45,410 nucleotides of DNA from Williamwhitmania sp. (GTDB taxonomy: Bacteria > Bacteroidota > Bacteroidia > Bacteroidales > Williamwhitmaniaceae). Location of the stretch: assembly GCA_035529935.1 (NCBI GenBank), contig DATKVT010000074.1, forward strand, positions 1-45,410, in the 5' to 3' direction. A program made the translations under genes and the position numbers. Within the stretch, counting starts at the first letter, position 1, and each line of letters starts with the position of its first letter. Below are positions 17,019 through 25,694 of the stretch, one piece after another. A model generated the notes under the pieces. It ran no database searches and was not told the DNA's origin. It was given only the letters and a program-made list of their open reading frames with translations.

Positions 17019-17080
17019 ACCAGGAAGGAAAAAGGAAGTTAGAAGAAGTCGTAGCGAAGCGAAGATCCCGGAAGAAGAAG

Positions 17081-17414
17081 TTAAAAGAAGTTAGAAGAAT
17101 GTTGAGACGCACTACCGTGCGTCTCCTTTTTGTCAGTAAGAGTATTTAATCGATTGTAAGGGCAAAAAACATTTCGCCCTTATTCTATATCTACAAAGCA
17201 TTATTGCAAGGCAAAACCGCAATGCGGTTTAATATGAATAGCCTTGGGCGATAGCCCATGGAGCAGAAGGTACCCAAATGCGAGCGGTGTAAGGTAATCA
17301 GGTGTAAAAATCAAACTGCTTCGTATGCACCGCAATAACCGAAAGGTATTAAAAAGAGAAGTAAAAGAAGTTAGAAGAATTAAAAGAACGTAGAGACGCA
17401 CGGTTGAGCGTCTC
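17081..17414. repeat. Palindrome-rich noncoding block between direct repeats
   Basis: The direct repeats TTAAAAGAAGTTAGAAGAAT (17081-17100) and 17361-17380 match at 19 of 20 positions. Each is followed by a GAGACGC hairpin (17104-17125 and 17393-17414). Between lie palindromes TAAGGGC/GCCCTTA (17157-17163 with 17176-17182), AAACCGCA/TGCGGTTT (17214-17230), TGGGC/GCCCA (17245-17258) and GCGGTG/CACCGC (17284-17289 with 17328-17333). No credible ORF lies in this 540-bp gap. Confidence 0.65.
17104..17132 (+). terminator. Terminator of the pyrBI operon / REP-like palindrome
   Basis: A perfect 9-bp stem GAGACGCAC/GTGCGTCTC with a TACC loop followed by CTTTTT. The same stem core recurs at 17393, so it may also be a repeat-family palindrome. 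Confidence 0.75.
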
Positions 17415-17559
17415 TTTATGCATAAATTAATTGCGTGTTGAGATAGGGCCTATGGCTTCCAATAGTGCCCATTAATACATAAAAAAGGGCCTTCACACTG
17501 AAGACCCCATCTATTTTTATCGGATGCCCTAGAGCACGTAATATTCTAAATAGCTATGG

Positions 17560-18021
17560 TTAACGCAACCGATCCATCGACCGAACTATCGCCTCGTCGC
17601 GAGCAATTCGTCTCAGTGCCATAAAGGTAAAGAAGGCAGCAACCAGCGGAAAAACATCGATTATGGAGAAGTTTGCAGGAACGTTCAACGAGCTTTTTAC
17701 CTGATACATGTAGTAGCCCCACAACCCCTCGAGGCCAATGAGCAGAATAAAATTAAACACCGAAAGCCGTATCTGAATCATCCTTTTTTTGTAGAAAAAG
17801 ATAGTTACCAGTGCAATTACAATCGTTAAAATGGTCAATATCAACAGTGGCCACGTTTTTGCCATTAACTTGTCGGCATCTGGATTAAGAGACGAAATGC
17901 CGGTTAAGCGAAAGAGATATTCATTACCCCCATATAAAAACCTACCCAGCGGTAAATGGAGCCAAAAAGAGAGCAAGGCGGTAACGCAAAGAAGATAAAG
18001 CGACTGAATTCGTTGTATCAT
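17560..18021 (-). CDS. DUF4293 family membrane protein
   Basis: A 153-aa Bacteroidota-specific membrane protein. The family opening MIQRIQSLYLLCVTALLSF is present, as are IFFYKKRMIQIRLSVFN after the second helix and the C-terminal FMALRRIARDEAIVRSMDRLR, which is nearly invariant in this family. Four membrane segments can be seen. The function is unknown. The ORF extends to 18051, but the family start is the ATG at 18021. A TACTTTTG -7 box lies just upstream on the minus strand. Confidence 0.85.
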   Translation of the reverse strand: MIQRIQSLYLLCVTALLSFWLHLPLGRFLYGGNEYLFRLTGISSLNPDADKLMAKTWPLLILTILTIVIALVTIFFYKKRMIQIRLSVFNFILLIGLEGLWGYYMYQVKSSLNVPANFSIIDVFPLVAAFFTFMALRRIARDEAIVRSMDRLR

Positions 18022-18037
18022 TATTCCAAAGTTTTCA

Positions 18038-18045
18038 CAAAAGTA
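18038..18045 (-). promoter_or_regulatory. Putative -7 box of the DUF4293 gene
   Basis: The minus strand reads TACTTTTG, matching TAnnTTTG, 17 nt before the chosen ATG at 18021. It supports that start, because a start at 18051 would lie upstream of the box. Confidence 0.5.
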
Positions 18046-18183
18046 ATACAACCAATAAAATATGGCACTAAAAGTAACCAGCTAAATTCTCTTAACCTTA
18101 AAATTATTCATCAATTATGGTGTTACTATTCAAAGTGTAGAATTGAATCCATATATTAGCTGCTTGTTTAAAATTGTAAAATT

Positions 18184-19056
18184 ATGCGAGTAATTGAACC
18201 CTCAGAACTCATTATCAACACAGATGGAAGTGTTTTTCACCTGCACATGCTTCCGGAAGACCTTGCAAAAGACGTTATCCTTGTAGGCGACCCAGGTCGA
18301 GTAGACCTAGTCGCCAGCTATTTCGAAAAAATTGACTGCAGCAGAAGCAATCGGGAGTTTGTGACCAAGACAGGCTACTACAAGGGAAAACGTATTACCG
18401 TTCTCTCCACCGGAATTGGAACCGACAACATCGACATTGTAGTGAACGAACTTGATGCGCTAGCCAACATCGACCTTAAGGAACGCACCGTTAAGCCAAC
18501 CCATACCAGCCTAAACCTCATCCGCATTGGCACATCGGGTGCTTTGCAGGGCGACATTCCTGTGGGTTCCTTTGTTCTTTCCCAAATGTCCATTGGATTC
18601 GATGGTCTGCTCAACTTCTACGCCCGCCGCAATGAGGTTTGTGATCTGGAAATGGAGAAGGCGTTTATAAAATTTATGGATTGGAACGAACAGTGCGCAA
18701 AACCGTACTTCGTTGAGGCATCCCCCATTCTTTGTGAAAAAATGAAAGCGTTCACCATTGAAGGGGTTACCATTTCTGCTCCCGGTTTTTATGGCCCACA
18801 AGGTCGCGTTCTACGCCTCCCCTTGGCCGATGCCGAGCTGAATGAGAAAATTGAATCGTTCCGCTACAATGGTCGAAAAATAACCAACTTCGAGATGGAG
18901 AGCTCTGCCATTGCAGGTCTATCTAAACTCCTAGGACACCAAGCGGTTACCATGTGTGCAATTATTGCTAATAGAGTAACTAAAACTGCTTTCGACGACT
19001 ACAAACCATCGATAAAAACTTTGGTAGAAAAAGTACTAGAGAGCATTGTTAAGTAA
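18184..19056 (+). CDS. Nucleoside phosphorylase (uridine phosphorylase-like)
   Basis: A 290-aa enzyme of the PNP/UDP family that phosphorolyses nucleosides to free base and pentose-1-phosphate, a salvage step. Visible marks are VILVGDPGRVDLVASYF near the N-terminus (phosphate-binding GDPGR), VLSTGIGTDNIDIVVNEL, IRIGTSGALQGDIPVGSF, and the late NFEMESSAIAGLS that carries the ribose-binding Met-Glu-Ser. It is longer than E. coli Udp. Whether uridine is the preferred substrate is uncertain. The SirB1-like gene begins 2 nt after the stop. Confidence 0.88.
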   Translation: MRVIEPSELIINTDGSVFHLHMLPEDLAKDVILVGDPGRVDLVASYFEKIDCSRSNREFVTKTGYYKGKRITVLSTGIGTDNIDIVVNELDALANIDLKERTVKPTHTSLNLIRIGTSGALQGDIPVGSFVLSQMSIGFDGLLNFYARRNEVCDLEMEKAFIKFMDWNEQCAKPYFVEASPILCEKMKAFTIEGVTISAPGFYGPQGRVLRLPLADAELNEKIESFRYNGRKITNFEMESSAIAGLSKLLGHQAVTMCAIIANRVTKTAFDDYKPSIKTLVEKVLESIVK

Positions 19057-19058
19057 GA

Positions 19059-19946
19059 ATGGAAACGAACCAGCTTAAGGCATTACTAACACTTCTTGAT
19101 GATCCTGACCGTGAAATCTTTCACCATGTAGCAGAAAGGCTTCTTGGTCAGGGCGAAGAGGTTGTTCCCATGCTGGAAGAGGCATGGGAAACCTCCTTAA
19201 ACCCGCTGGTTCAGGATAGAATTGAAGAACTTGTTAGCTTAATCCAAGCGGAAACAACCCAAAAAGGATTGACCAGCTGGGTAAATAGCCTAGAGCTAGA
19301 TCTCCTTGAGGGAGCATACTGGATTAGCCGATTTCAATACCCAGAGCTGGATAGAAGCCATATCTCTGACGCAATTGAAAAAGTAAAAAAAGACGTTTGG
19401 CTCGAGTTGAATAAGAATCTTACAGCCCTAGAAAAGGTCAAAGTAATCAACTATATCCTGTTCGACGTCCATGGTTTTGCCAACCACTCCTCCAACATAT
19501 TTTCTTTACAAAGTTCGTTTGTTCATCAGGTTATTGAGACCAAGAGAGGGAATCCATACTCTTTAGCAATAATATATGCAGGCATTGCTCAGCAGCTTGG
19601 TCTACCCATTTATGGGGTTGATTTACCACGAAATTTTGTGCTGGCCTACAAAGACCCACTCTTTTCCGATCGCGAGGATGCCAAAACTACCGATAAGGTT
19701 CTATTTTACATCAACCCATACAACAAAGGCGCCATTTTAAGTTTCAAAGAGATAGACCACTACCTTGAACAGCTGAACGTTGATAAAAAACCAGAATTCT
19801 ATCAACCATGCAGTAACCTGCAGACCTTGGTAAAGCTTGTAAACCACCTGGTAATCTCCTACAAAAAGATTGGATACAATGAGAAGGCGGCGAGCATGGA
19901 GAAACTCCTCAATATTTTACGACCAAACAATGAGCTAGAAGGGTAA
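19059..19946 (+). CDS. SirB1/transglutaminase-like family protein
   Basis: A 295-aa protein with the SirB1-type transglutaminase-like core 2 domain. The hallmark segment is RGNPYSLAIIYAGIAQQLGLPIYGVDLPRNFVLAY (about residues 158-192). The usual catalytic Cys of true transglutaminases is not evident, as in many SirB1 proteins. The N-terminal part is helical, and the C-terminal portion (about 245-290) resembles a TPR-like helical pair. The function is not established. It is tightly linked to the nucleoside phosphorylase gene and its end overlaps the convergent Bfd-like gene by 12 nt. Confidence 0.82.
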   Translation: METNQLKALLTLLDDPDREIFHHVAERLLGQGEEVVPMLEEAWETSLNPLVQDRIEELVSLIQAETTQKGLTSWVNSLELDLLEGAYWISRFQYPELDRSHISDAIEKVKKDVWLELNKNLTALEKVKVINYILFDVHGFANHSSNIFSLQSSFVHQVIETKRGNPYSLAIIYAGIAQQLGLPIYGVDLPRNFVLAYKDPLFSDREDAKTTDKVLFYINPYNKGAILSFKEIDHYLEQLNVDKKPEFYQPCSNLQTLVKLVNHLVISYKKIGYNEKAASMEKLLNILRPNNELEG

Positions 19947-20141
19947 ACGGAGCTGCAGATTCTGCCACTCCTTCTTTTCTAGCTCTTCCTGTAGAATTTC
20001 CTTAACCACATTCTTACACCGCCCACAACCGGTAGAAGCCTTGGTGGCATTCTGCAGGTCGGTTATTGTGTCGATAGAATACTTATGAATCGCCTTTATT
20101 AGCTGAACCTTGGTAACATCGTAACAGTTGCAAACTTTCAC
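19935..20141 (-). CDS. Bfd-like [2Fe-2S]-binding protein
   Basis: A 68-aa small iron-sulfur protein of the bacterioferritin-associated ferredoxin type. The four cluster ligands are Cys4, Cys6, Cys39 and Cys42 (CNC and GCGRC), at the spacing of the BFD-like domain. Proteins of this family pass electrons to, or regulate, iron storage or reductase partners; no partner gene lies adjacent. The start is GTG at 20139-20141, as no ATG is available. The 3' end overlaps the convergent SirB1-like gene by 12 nt. Confidence 0.82.
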   Translation of the reverse strand: MKVCNCYDVTKVQLIKAIHKYSIDTITDLQNATKASTGCGRCKNVVKEILQEELEKKEWQNLQLRLPF

Positions 20142-20206
20142 CTTTTCTCCTTTTTGGCAAAATTAAGTAAAAACCTTTAGCGATTGGCATAATAGTTCAG
20201 CCCTAG

Positions 20207-20237
20207 TTTGGATATAAGGGAAAAAAGACTACTTTTG
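20207..20237 (+). promoter_or_regulatory. Promoter of rpsF-rpsR-rplI
   Basis: TTTG at 20207-20210 and TACTTTTG at 20230-20237, spaced 19 nt, are a textbook Bacteroidota -33/-7 pair. The rpsF ATG is 36 nt downstream of the -7 box. Confidence 0.8.
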
Positions 20238-20273
20238 CACGCTGTTATTTAATCATTTAAACGCTAAATAGCT

Positions 20274-20624
20274 ATGTTGAATCAGTACGAAACCGTTTTC
20301 ATTGCCACTCCAGTGCTCTCCGATGGGCAGCTGAAGGAGTTGGTGACAAAATTCCGCGGTGTAATCACCGAGAACGGTGGGGAGATAGTACACGAGGAGG
20401 ACTGGGGCCTCCGTAAGCTGGCTTACCCTATCCAAAAAAAATCAACTGGATTCTATTACATGATAGAGTTCAAAGCTCCTGGACAACTCATCGATACACT
20501 GGAAGTTCAGTATCGACGTGACGAGCGCATTATCCGTTTTCTAACCTTTAGAATGGATAAGTATGCCGTTGAGTATAGTGAGAAGAAACGTGCGAACAAA
20601 CAGGAAAAAAAGATGGAGGAATAA
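20274..20624 (+). CDS. rpsF: 30S ribosomal protein S6
   Basis: A 116-aa ribosomal protein S6 that binds 16S rRNA together with S18 in the platform of the small subunit. It opens with [20 protein letters not shown] and has [21 protein letters not shown] and the [18 protein letters not shown] end typical of S6. The C-terminal lysine/glutamate-rich tail is usual in the phylum. It leads an operon with rpsR (3 nt gap) and rplI. Confidence 0.98.
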   Translation: MLNQYETVFIATPVLSDGQLKELVTKFRGVITENGGEIVHEEDWGLRKLAYPIQKKSTGFYYMIEFKAPGQLIDTLEVQYRRDERIIRFLTFRMDKYAVEYSEKKRANKQEKKMEE

Positions 20625-20627
20625 GCC

Positions 20628-20897
20628 ATGAGCCAAAACAATTCAGAAATCAGATACCTTACCCCCCCAACGGTAGAAATTAAGAAGAAAAAATACTGCC
20701 GTTTTAAGAAGAACAAGATCAAGTATGTTGATTACAAAGATCCTGAGTTTCTTAAAAAATTCTTGAATGAGCAGGGTAAAATTCTTCCTCGTCGCCTAAC
20801 CGGTACCTCTTTGAAGTATCAAAAAAAAGTTGCCCAAGCCGTAAAAAGAGCTCGTCATTTGGCATTGCTGCCATTCGTAACCGATTTGTTGAAATAA
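20628..20897 (+). CDS. rpsR: 30S ribosomal protein S18
   Basis: An 89-aa S18, partner of S6 in the 30S platform. The core [40 protein letters not shown] and [12 protein letters not shown] motifs are intact. A single Cys (CRFKKN) remains of the zinc-type set. Middle gene of the rpsF-rpsR-rplI operon. Confidence 0.98.
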   Translation: MSQNNSEIRYLTPPTVEIKKKKYCRFKKNKIKYVDYKDPEFLKKFLNEQGKILPRRLTGTSLKYQKKVAQAVKRARHLALLPFVTDLLK

Positions 20898-20916
20898 GAA
20901 AATTGGAGGATCTACC

Positions 20917-21363
20917 ATGGAAGTAATTCTTAAGCAAGATGTGGCCAACTTAGGCCAAAAAGACGATATTGTAAAGGTAAAAGACGGTTATGCAAATAAC
21001 TATCTCGTTCCTCAGGGTTTTGCAATTTTCGCTTCAGTTTCGGCCAAAAAGGTACATGCTGAAAATCTACGCCAGCGGGCACATAAGGAAGAAAAGGTTA
21101 AGGACGATGCTCTCGAAATTTTAAAGAAATTAGAGGGTTTAAGTCTCACCATCTCTACCAAGACCAGCTCTACCGGTAAGATTTATGGTTCTATCAACAC
21201 CATTCAAGTTGCAGAGGCTTTAGAGGCCAAAGGGTTCAACATTGAAAGGAAGCAAATTACTCTTGTTGAGGACCAAATCAAGGAAATCGGTAAGTATGTT
21301 GCCACCATCAAGCTGCACAAGGATGTTAAGGTTGAAATTCAGCTAGAGATCGTATCGGAGTAA
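20917..21363 (+). CDS. rplI: 50S ribosomal protein L9
   Basis: A 148-aa L9 that binds 23S rRNA near the L1 stalk. The N-terminal domain MEVILKQDVANLGQKDDIVK with VKDGYANNYLVPQGFAI is the family signature; a long helix (about 42-75) connects to the C-terminal domain with GKIYGSINTIQVAEALEAKG. Last gene of the operon, 19 nt after rpsR and followed by a strong terminator. Confidence 0.98.
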   Translation: MEVILKQDVANLGQKDDIVKVKDGYANNYLVPQGFAIFASVSAKKVHAENLRQRAHKEEKVKDDALEILKKLEGLSLTISTKTSSTGKIYGSINTIQVAEALEAKGFNIERKQITLVEDQIKEIGKYVATIKLHKDVKVEIQLEIVSE

Positions 21364-21385
21364 TTACACTCAGATTAACATAAGA

Positions 21386-21416
21386 AAAAGGGCTCCAAAA
21401 GAGCCCTTTTCTATTT
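21386..21416. terminator. Bidirectional terminator between rplI and ridA
   Basis: A perfect 10-bp stem AAAAGGGCTC/GAGCCCTTTT with a 5-nt loop, flanked by an A-rich and a T-rich side. It can serve both convergent genes. Confidence 0.85.
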
Positions 21417-21441
21417 TCTTACTATCATCAGATTAAGTACA

Positions 21442-21819
21442 TTACTTAGCTGCAATGGTTTCAATTTCGACCATTACCCCGAGCGGCAACTTAACCACAC
21501 CATAGGCCGCTCTTGCCGGCATATCCGTGGTAAAATACTTAGCATACACCTCATTCATGGCTGCAAAATTGTCCATGTCGCTCAGCAGCACCGTTGCCTT
21601 TACCACATTATCAAGGGTGTAGCCTGCAGAGTTCAGTATAGCAGCAATATTCTTAAATACCTGTTCTGTCTGCTCCTTAATGCCACCATCGACAACCTTT
21701 CCAGTCTCGGGATTCAGCGGAATTTGACCGGAAATGTAAAGAGTGCCATTGGCCTCTACGGCTTGGCTGTATGGACCAACTGCCTTAGGTGCAAGGTCGG
21801 TGTGAACTATCTTTTTCAT
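21442..21819 (-). CDS. ridA: RidA family enamine/imine deaminase
   Basis: A 125-aa Rid/YjgF protein that hydrolyses reactive 2-aminoacrylate-type enamines released by PLP enzymes. Start MKKIVHTDLAPKAVGPYSQA contains the GPYSQA signature, followed by LYISGQIPLNPETG and the C-terminal RAAYGVVKLPLGVMVEIETI, whose Arg binds the substrate carboxylate. Length and ends are typical. Convergent with the ribosomal operon. Confidence 0.95.
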   Translation of the reverse strand: MKKIVHTDLAPKAVGPYSQAVEANGTLYISGQIPLNPETGKVVDGGIKEQTEQVFKNIAAILNSAGYTLDNVVKATVLLSDMDNFAAMNEVYAKYFTTDMPARAAYGVVKLPLGVMVEIETIAAK

Positions 21820-21854
21820 GGTTATTGTATTGGTTTCAAACGAGAATTATCACC

Positions 21855-24437
21855 CTAAAACTGCTGATCAAGATTATCAGTCCACGACTTACGCTTATCA
21901 TACTTGAGATCGCGCAAGAGCCCTGATTTTACATTTATCCTAAAGCTGTAGCTCTGACGAGGCCCAAGTGGAATCCATGTAAACGACATCTCCCAGCAGT
22001 GCAGATCCCTATTAATACCCAACGAAGTATAGGTAAGCTGATTCATTTTAAAGTCCCAACCGGAGGAGTAGGTAATTTTCCATTTAGGTGTAAGGCTTAG
22101 TCCGCCCGAAAAGTTAACGGTTTGGTTTATCGTAGAGGTGAAAGCAGGCTTAGAATAATTTAAGCTATAGTTTAGGCTTATGTTCCAGGGAACAGAAAAG
22201 TCAACATAACCGGATGGAGGTATACCGTATGGTGTATTATTATTATCGTATTGGTTCTGAAATGTTTCCACCACCGGCGCTGTTTCTTGATTAGCAGGCT
22301 GATTTTTCTCCACACCAGCCTTTGTTGCTTGGCTCTGGAATGAAAGATTGAAAGAGGTGGTAAAATTCGTCAATCGTCCCAATTTTCCTGTTTCGTTATA
22401 GAGCCATTTATTAATTTTAGTCCCTCCAGAACTTAGAGCATAAGGATCTATGACTCCACCAAAATTCAATGCAAATTCCTTGGTGAGCGTAACTCTTCCC
22501 GAAAAATTAAACGGAGCCAACTTAAGCGAGTCAGCAAGCAAATTATAGGAAGAGGAAATCTGTAGGTTATCGAGCAGCTTTATTTTTCTAGTTTTTTGGG
22601 TTGAGTCACGGTCGCTCTTAACCTTCATCTCCAAAATATTTGAGAGCCCAAATCCAATTGATCCCGATCTGGAGGCACTAGGACCGCCAACAATTCCATT
22701 CTGAAAAATGGAATATTTTTGAGTTCTTCCTGTGGTATCCGATTGAACTGTACGATAGTAACCATAGTATGATGACGAAAAGTCAGGATGGTACGAAAAG
22801 GAGATGGAAGGGGTCATTACATGGCGAATAGCCTGAATTTTAGACCCTTTAGAAAATGTAAAGGTTCCATAAATTTTGGTAGACATGCTAGCAGAGTAGT
22901 TATACTCCATAGCTCTCTGAAAACCATTTACGGTATCTGTAATTAAGCTATCAGCCACAGTATCCCATTTCTTTCTAATGGTTTTGGTATACCAATATTC
23001 AGAGTAGTTTGCAGTTGGACTAACGTTAAGAAATTTAAGTAAGGAAAAAGATGTTGTAACCGGAATGGTTTGCTTCATTCCGTTGGTCATTTTATTTACC
23101 CAGTTGCCCTTAAAAAGCGAAGCCTCGCTGGTTGTATATTGGTTCTGCAAGCTAGAACTATAGGAAATTCCAATTTTCTCAAAAACATTTGGCCGTCCAG
23201 TAGCATTTTTTGACCTAAAAGGATAAACCGAACTCATGTTAAAGGTCATAACTGGTAAGCTTATAGATACCACCTTAGTTGTCGTAGTTTCGGAGTGGTT
23301 CGCGCTAAGAGAGAGGCTAAATGGTGTTCCTTCAAAAATGCGGGTATAAGCAATACTTGAGTTTATGGAACTGTTCAGATAGCTGGATGGATTATAGGTG
23401 GCGTAAGTATTATACGACGATTTAGTAAAGTTGACATTTGCATTAAATGATGAGTTAGGCTTAAACTTGGGATCCTGTGAATGCCTCCACTGAATGCTAT
23501 ACGTACCCTGATCCATATAATCAGCATCACCCTTGCTCCCCACGACCAACTTTACCCCAGATATATTCAGTGATCCATTGTATTTGTATCGAACCTTGTA
23601 GGCCGATTTTGCATTCAGGTCCCATCCCCCAAAGGAGTATACACTTCCAGTAAGTGCAAGGTCAAAATAGTCGCTCATACCAAAATAGTATCCACCTTGC
23701 TGAAGATAAAAGCCTCTGTTGGTTTCCTCTCCATACCGGGGAATCAAAATTCCAGAATGTCGGCCCTTTCTGTTTGGAAAGAAGCCAAAAGGTATACCAA
23801 TGGGTAGTGGCACGTCCTCAATCACCAGGAATGCCGGACCAGTTATGATTTCTTTGTTAGGAATAACCTTGGCCTTAGTAAGGTATATGTAAAAATGAGG
23901 ATGTGGAAGATCGCAGGTGGTATACTCTCCTCCAATGAGGTTAACCGTATTATCGGCCATTTTTTTTGTCATCTTACTATGAAGAAACCCATCTCCCTGC
24001 TTGGTTATAACGCCGTAAATTTTTGCCTTTCTTGAATCGAAATTATAGCGTATTGAGTCCATGTTATACACATCACTCCCTTCCTTAAATACGGGCTTTC
24101 CCAATGCCTTGCCGGCACTGTCAATGCTGCCATACGCAAACGCTTCCTTCGTTTCCATATTAAACTCGATGTGAGCAGCAGTAAGCTCCATATTTTGGTA
24201 TGTTACCTTAGCATTGCCAAAAAGGTAAGCCATTTTTCCATTCATGGAGTATATTATGGAATCGGATGCGGTTGAATTAACGGGCCCGTCAATAGGTGGC
24301 TTCGGTTTCTTTTTAAGCGTATCGGACCTAACGCTATCGGGCAATTGAGCGTTTGACACCACTTGAGCATCCAGTCCTGCCCCTAGCACTAGGCAGAGAC
24401 AGAATCCAGTAAATATGGAACAAATAAGCCTTTTCAA
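21855..24437 (-). CDS. lptD: LPS-assembly protein LptD (Bacteroidota type)
   Basis: An 860-aa outer-membrane protein that inserts lipopolysaccharide into the outer leaflet. A signal peptide (FTGFCLCLVLGAGLDAQ) precedes an OstA-like periplasmic jellyroll (GNAKVTYQNMELTAAHIEFN, about residues 75-95, through GGEYTTCDLPHPHFYI) and then a long beta-barrel with alternating hydrophobic strands. GFFPNRKGRHSGILIPRYGE and the C-terminal LHCWEMSFTWIPLG are typical of the phylum's LptD. I see only two Cys residues in the mature part. The start is TTG at 24435-24437: no upstream ATG is in frame, and the next Met would remove the signal peptide. Divergent from amidase-mlaD. Confidence 0.9.
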   Translation of the reverse strand: MKRLICSIFTGFCLCLVLGAGLDAQVVSNAQLPDSVRSDTLKKKPKPPIDGPVNSTASDSIIYSMNGKMAYLFGNAKVTYQNMELTAAHIEFNMETKEAFAYGSIDSAGKALGKPVFKEGSDVYNMDSIRYNFDSRKAKIYGVITKQGDGFLHSKMTKKMADNTVNLIGGEYTTCDLPHPHFYIYLTKAKVIPNKEIITGPAFLVIEDVPLPIGIPFGFFPNRKGRHSGILIPRYGEETNRGFYLQQGGYYFGMSDYFDLALTGSVYSFGGWDLNAKSAYKVRYKYNGSLNISGVKLVVGSKGDADYMDQGTYSIQWRHSQDPKFKPNSSFNANVNFTKSSYNTYATYNPSSYLNSSINSSIAYTRIFEGTPFSLSLSANHSETTTTKVVSISLPVMTFNMSSVYPFRSKNATGRPNVFEKIGISYSSSLQNQYTTSEASLFKGNWVNKMTNGMKQTIPVTTSFSLLKFLNVSPTANYSEYWYTKTIRKKWDTVADSLITDTVNGFQRAMEYNYSASMSTKIYGTFTFSKGSKIQAIRHVMTPSISFSYHPDFSSSYYGYYRTVQSDTTGRTQKYSIFQNGIVGGPSASRSGSIGFGLSNILEMKVKSDRDSTQKTRKIKLLDNLQISSSYNLLADSLKLAPFNFSGRVTLTKEFALNFGGVIDPYALSSGGTKINKWLYNETGKLGRLTNFTTSFNLSFQSQATKAGVEKNQPANQETAPVVETFQNQYDNNNTPYGIPPSGYVDFSVPWNISLNYSLNYSKPAFTSTINQTVNFSGGLSLTPKWKITYSSGWDFKMNQLTYTSLGINRDLHCWEMSFTWIPLGPRQSYSFRINVKSGLLRDLKYDKRKSWTDNLDQQF

Positions 24438-24461
24438 GCGAAAGTTGGTTTAATATGAAGT

Positions 24462-24477
24462 ACGAAAAGTTTTTCGT
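24462..24477. promoter_or_regulatory. Palindrome in the lptD/amidase divergent region
   Basis: ACGAAAA-GT-TTTTCGT is a perfect 7-bp inverted repeat 25 nt upstream of lptD and just before the amidase -7 box. It could be an operator; no regulator is known for it. Confidence 0.35.
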
Positions 24478-24479
24478 GC

Positions 24480-24487
24480 TATTTTTG
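24480..24487 (+). promoter_or_regulatory. Putative -7 box of the amidase-mlaD operon
   Basis: TATTTTTG matches TAnnTTTG. The amidase ATG lies 70 nt downstream, leaving a leader of about 65 nt. Confidence 0.45.
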
Positions 24488-24557
24488 TAAAATCATTGGT
24501 CGGCCAAATAAAAGCCCAAAACTAGCTAAAATTTACAATTCAACCACTCAGAATTGG

Positions 24558-25694
24558 ATGGGATACCTCAAAAAAACATCGTTAAAGTTCGTTATATTAC
24601 TTCAGGTTTTGGGTGTTCTTTTAACCCAAGGCATCTATTCACAAGATTTTGTTACCAGCTACAAGCTCAACAAGGTTGTTATTGATGCAGGCCATGGGGG
24701 GCACGATTCCGGAGCTATTGGCAAGGATGTGATGGAAAAGGATATCACGTTAGCTGTAGCGCTTAAGCTGGGAAAGTTGATAGAAACTAATTTTCCGGAT
24801 GTTACTGTTATATACACCCGCAAGACTGACGTATTTATTCCGCTTGATGAGCGAACTGCCATTGCGAACAAGGCTGAGGCTGACCTTTTCATCTCCATAC
24901 ACGTTAACTCCAATCCAAGCTCTCGCCCAACTGGTGCAGAAACCTACGTAATGGGGCTACATAAATCAGCTAGCAACCTTGATGTGGCTATGCGTGAAAA
25001 TTCTGTAATCACCTACGAGAAAGACTATACAACCAAGTATGAGGGGTACGATCCCAATTCAGCCGAATCGTTCATCATATTTTCACTAATGCAAAATGCT
25101 TACCTCAACCAAAGCTTAGATTTTGCTTCTAAAATTCAAGATGATTTTTGCGACAGGAGCCAAAGAAAAGATAGAGGAGTAAAGCAAGCAGGATTTTTAG
25201 TCCTGTGGAAAACCGCCATGCCGTCAGTTCTCGTTGAGCTAGGATTTCTATCCAACCCTCAAGAGGAAAAATTCCTTATGAGTGACAGCGGTCAGAATTA
25301 TCTAGCATCATCGATATTTAGAGCCTTTAGATCCTACAAAACAGAGATGGAGCTCAAGAGCAACTTTGTGGGAGAAAAGAAGGGTGAACCTCAAGTTTCA
25401 GAAGCAAAACCCGACTCATCACTGAAGTTTCAGATTCAGATACTATCCTCATCCAAGCTGCTGCCCGTCACAGCCCCTGATTTCAAAAATCTAGACAGCA
25501 TTTCGATAATAAAGATCGGCAGTACATATAAGTATACCGTAGGGAATAAGTCCTCCTATGCAGAAATTCAGGAAATGATAAAGGATGTAAAGAAAACATT
25601 TCCCGAATCATTTGTTATAGCAGTTAAGAATGGCGTACCAATCCCAATTGATGAAGCGCTTAAACAATCATTATCTTCAAACCAACCACAATGA
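24558..25694 (+). CDS. N-acetylmuramoyl-L-alanine amidase (Amidase_3)
   Basis: A 378-aa exported zinc amidase that cuts the bond between muramic acid and the stem peptide in peptidoglycan. A signal peptide (LKFVILLQVLGVLLTQGIYS) is followed by the Amidase_3 domain: VVIDAGHGGHDSGAIG (zinc His), EKDITLAVALKLG, ADLFISIHVNSNPS (second His) and SVLVELGFLSNPQEEKFL (catalytic Glu), ending near residue 260. The C-terminal part (about 290-370) looks like a SPOR-like peptidoglycan-binding fold (FQIQILSSSKLLP, YKYTVGN). Its stop overlaps the MCE gene start (ATGA). Divergent from lptD, so the locus concerns the envelope. Confidence 0.9.
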   Translation: MGYLKKTSLKFVILLQVLGVLLTQGIYSQDFVTSYKLNKVVIDAGHGGHDSGAIGKDVMEKDITLAVALKLGKLIETNFPDVTVIYTRKTDVFIPLDERTAIANKAEADLFISIHVNSNPSSRPTGAETYVMGLHKSASNLDVAMRENSVITYEKDYTTKYEGYDPNSAESFIIFSLMQNAYLNQSLDFASKIQDDFCDRSQRKDRGVKQAGFLVLWKTAMPSVLVELGFLSNPQEEKFLMSDSGQNYLASSIFRAFRSYKTEMELKSNFVGEKKGEPQVSEAKPDSSLKFQIQILSSSKLLPVTAPDFKNLDSISIIKIGSTYKYTVGNKSSYAEIQEMIKDVKKTFPESFVIAVKNGVPIPIDEALKQSLSSNQPQ

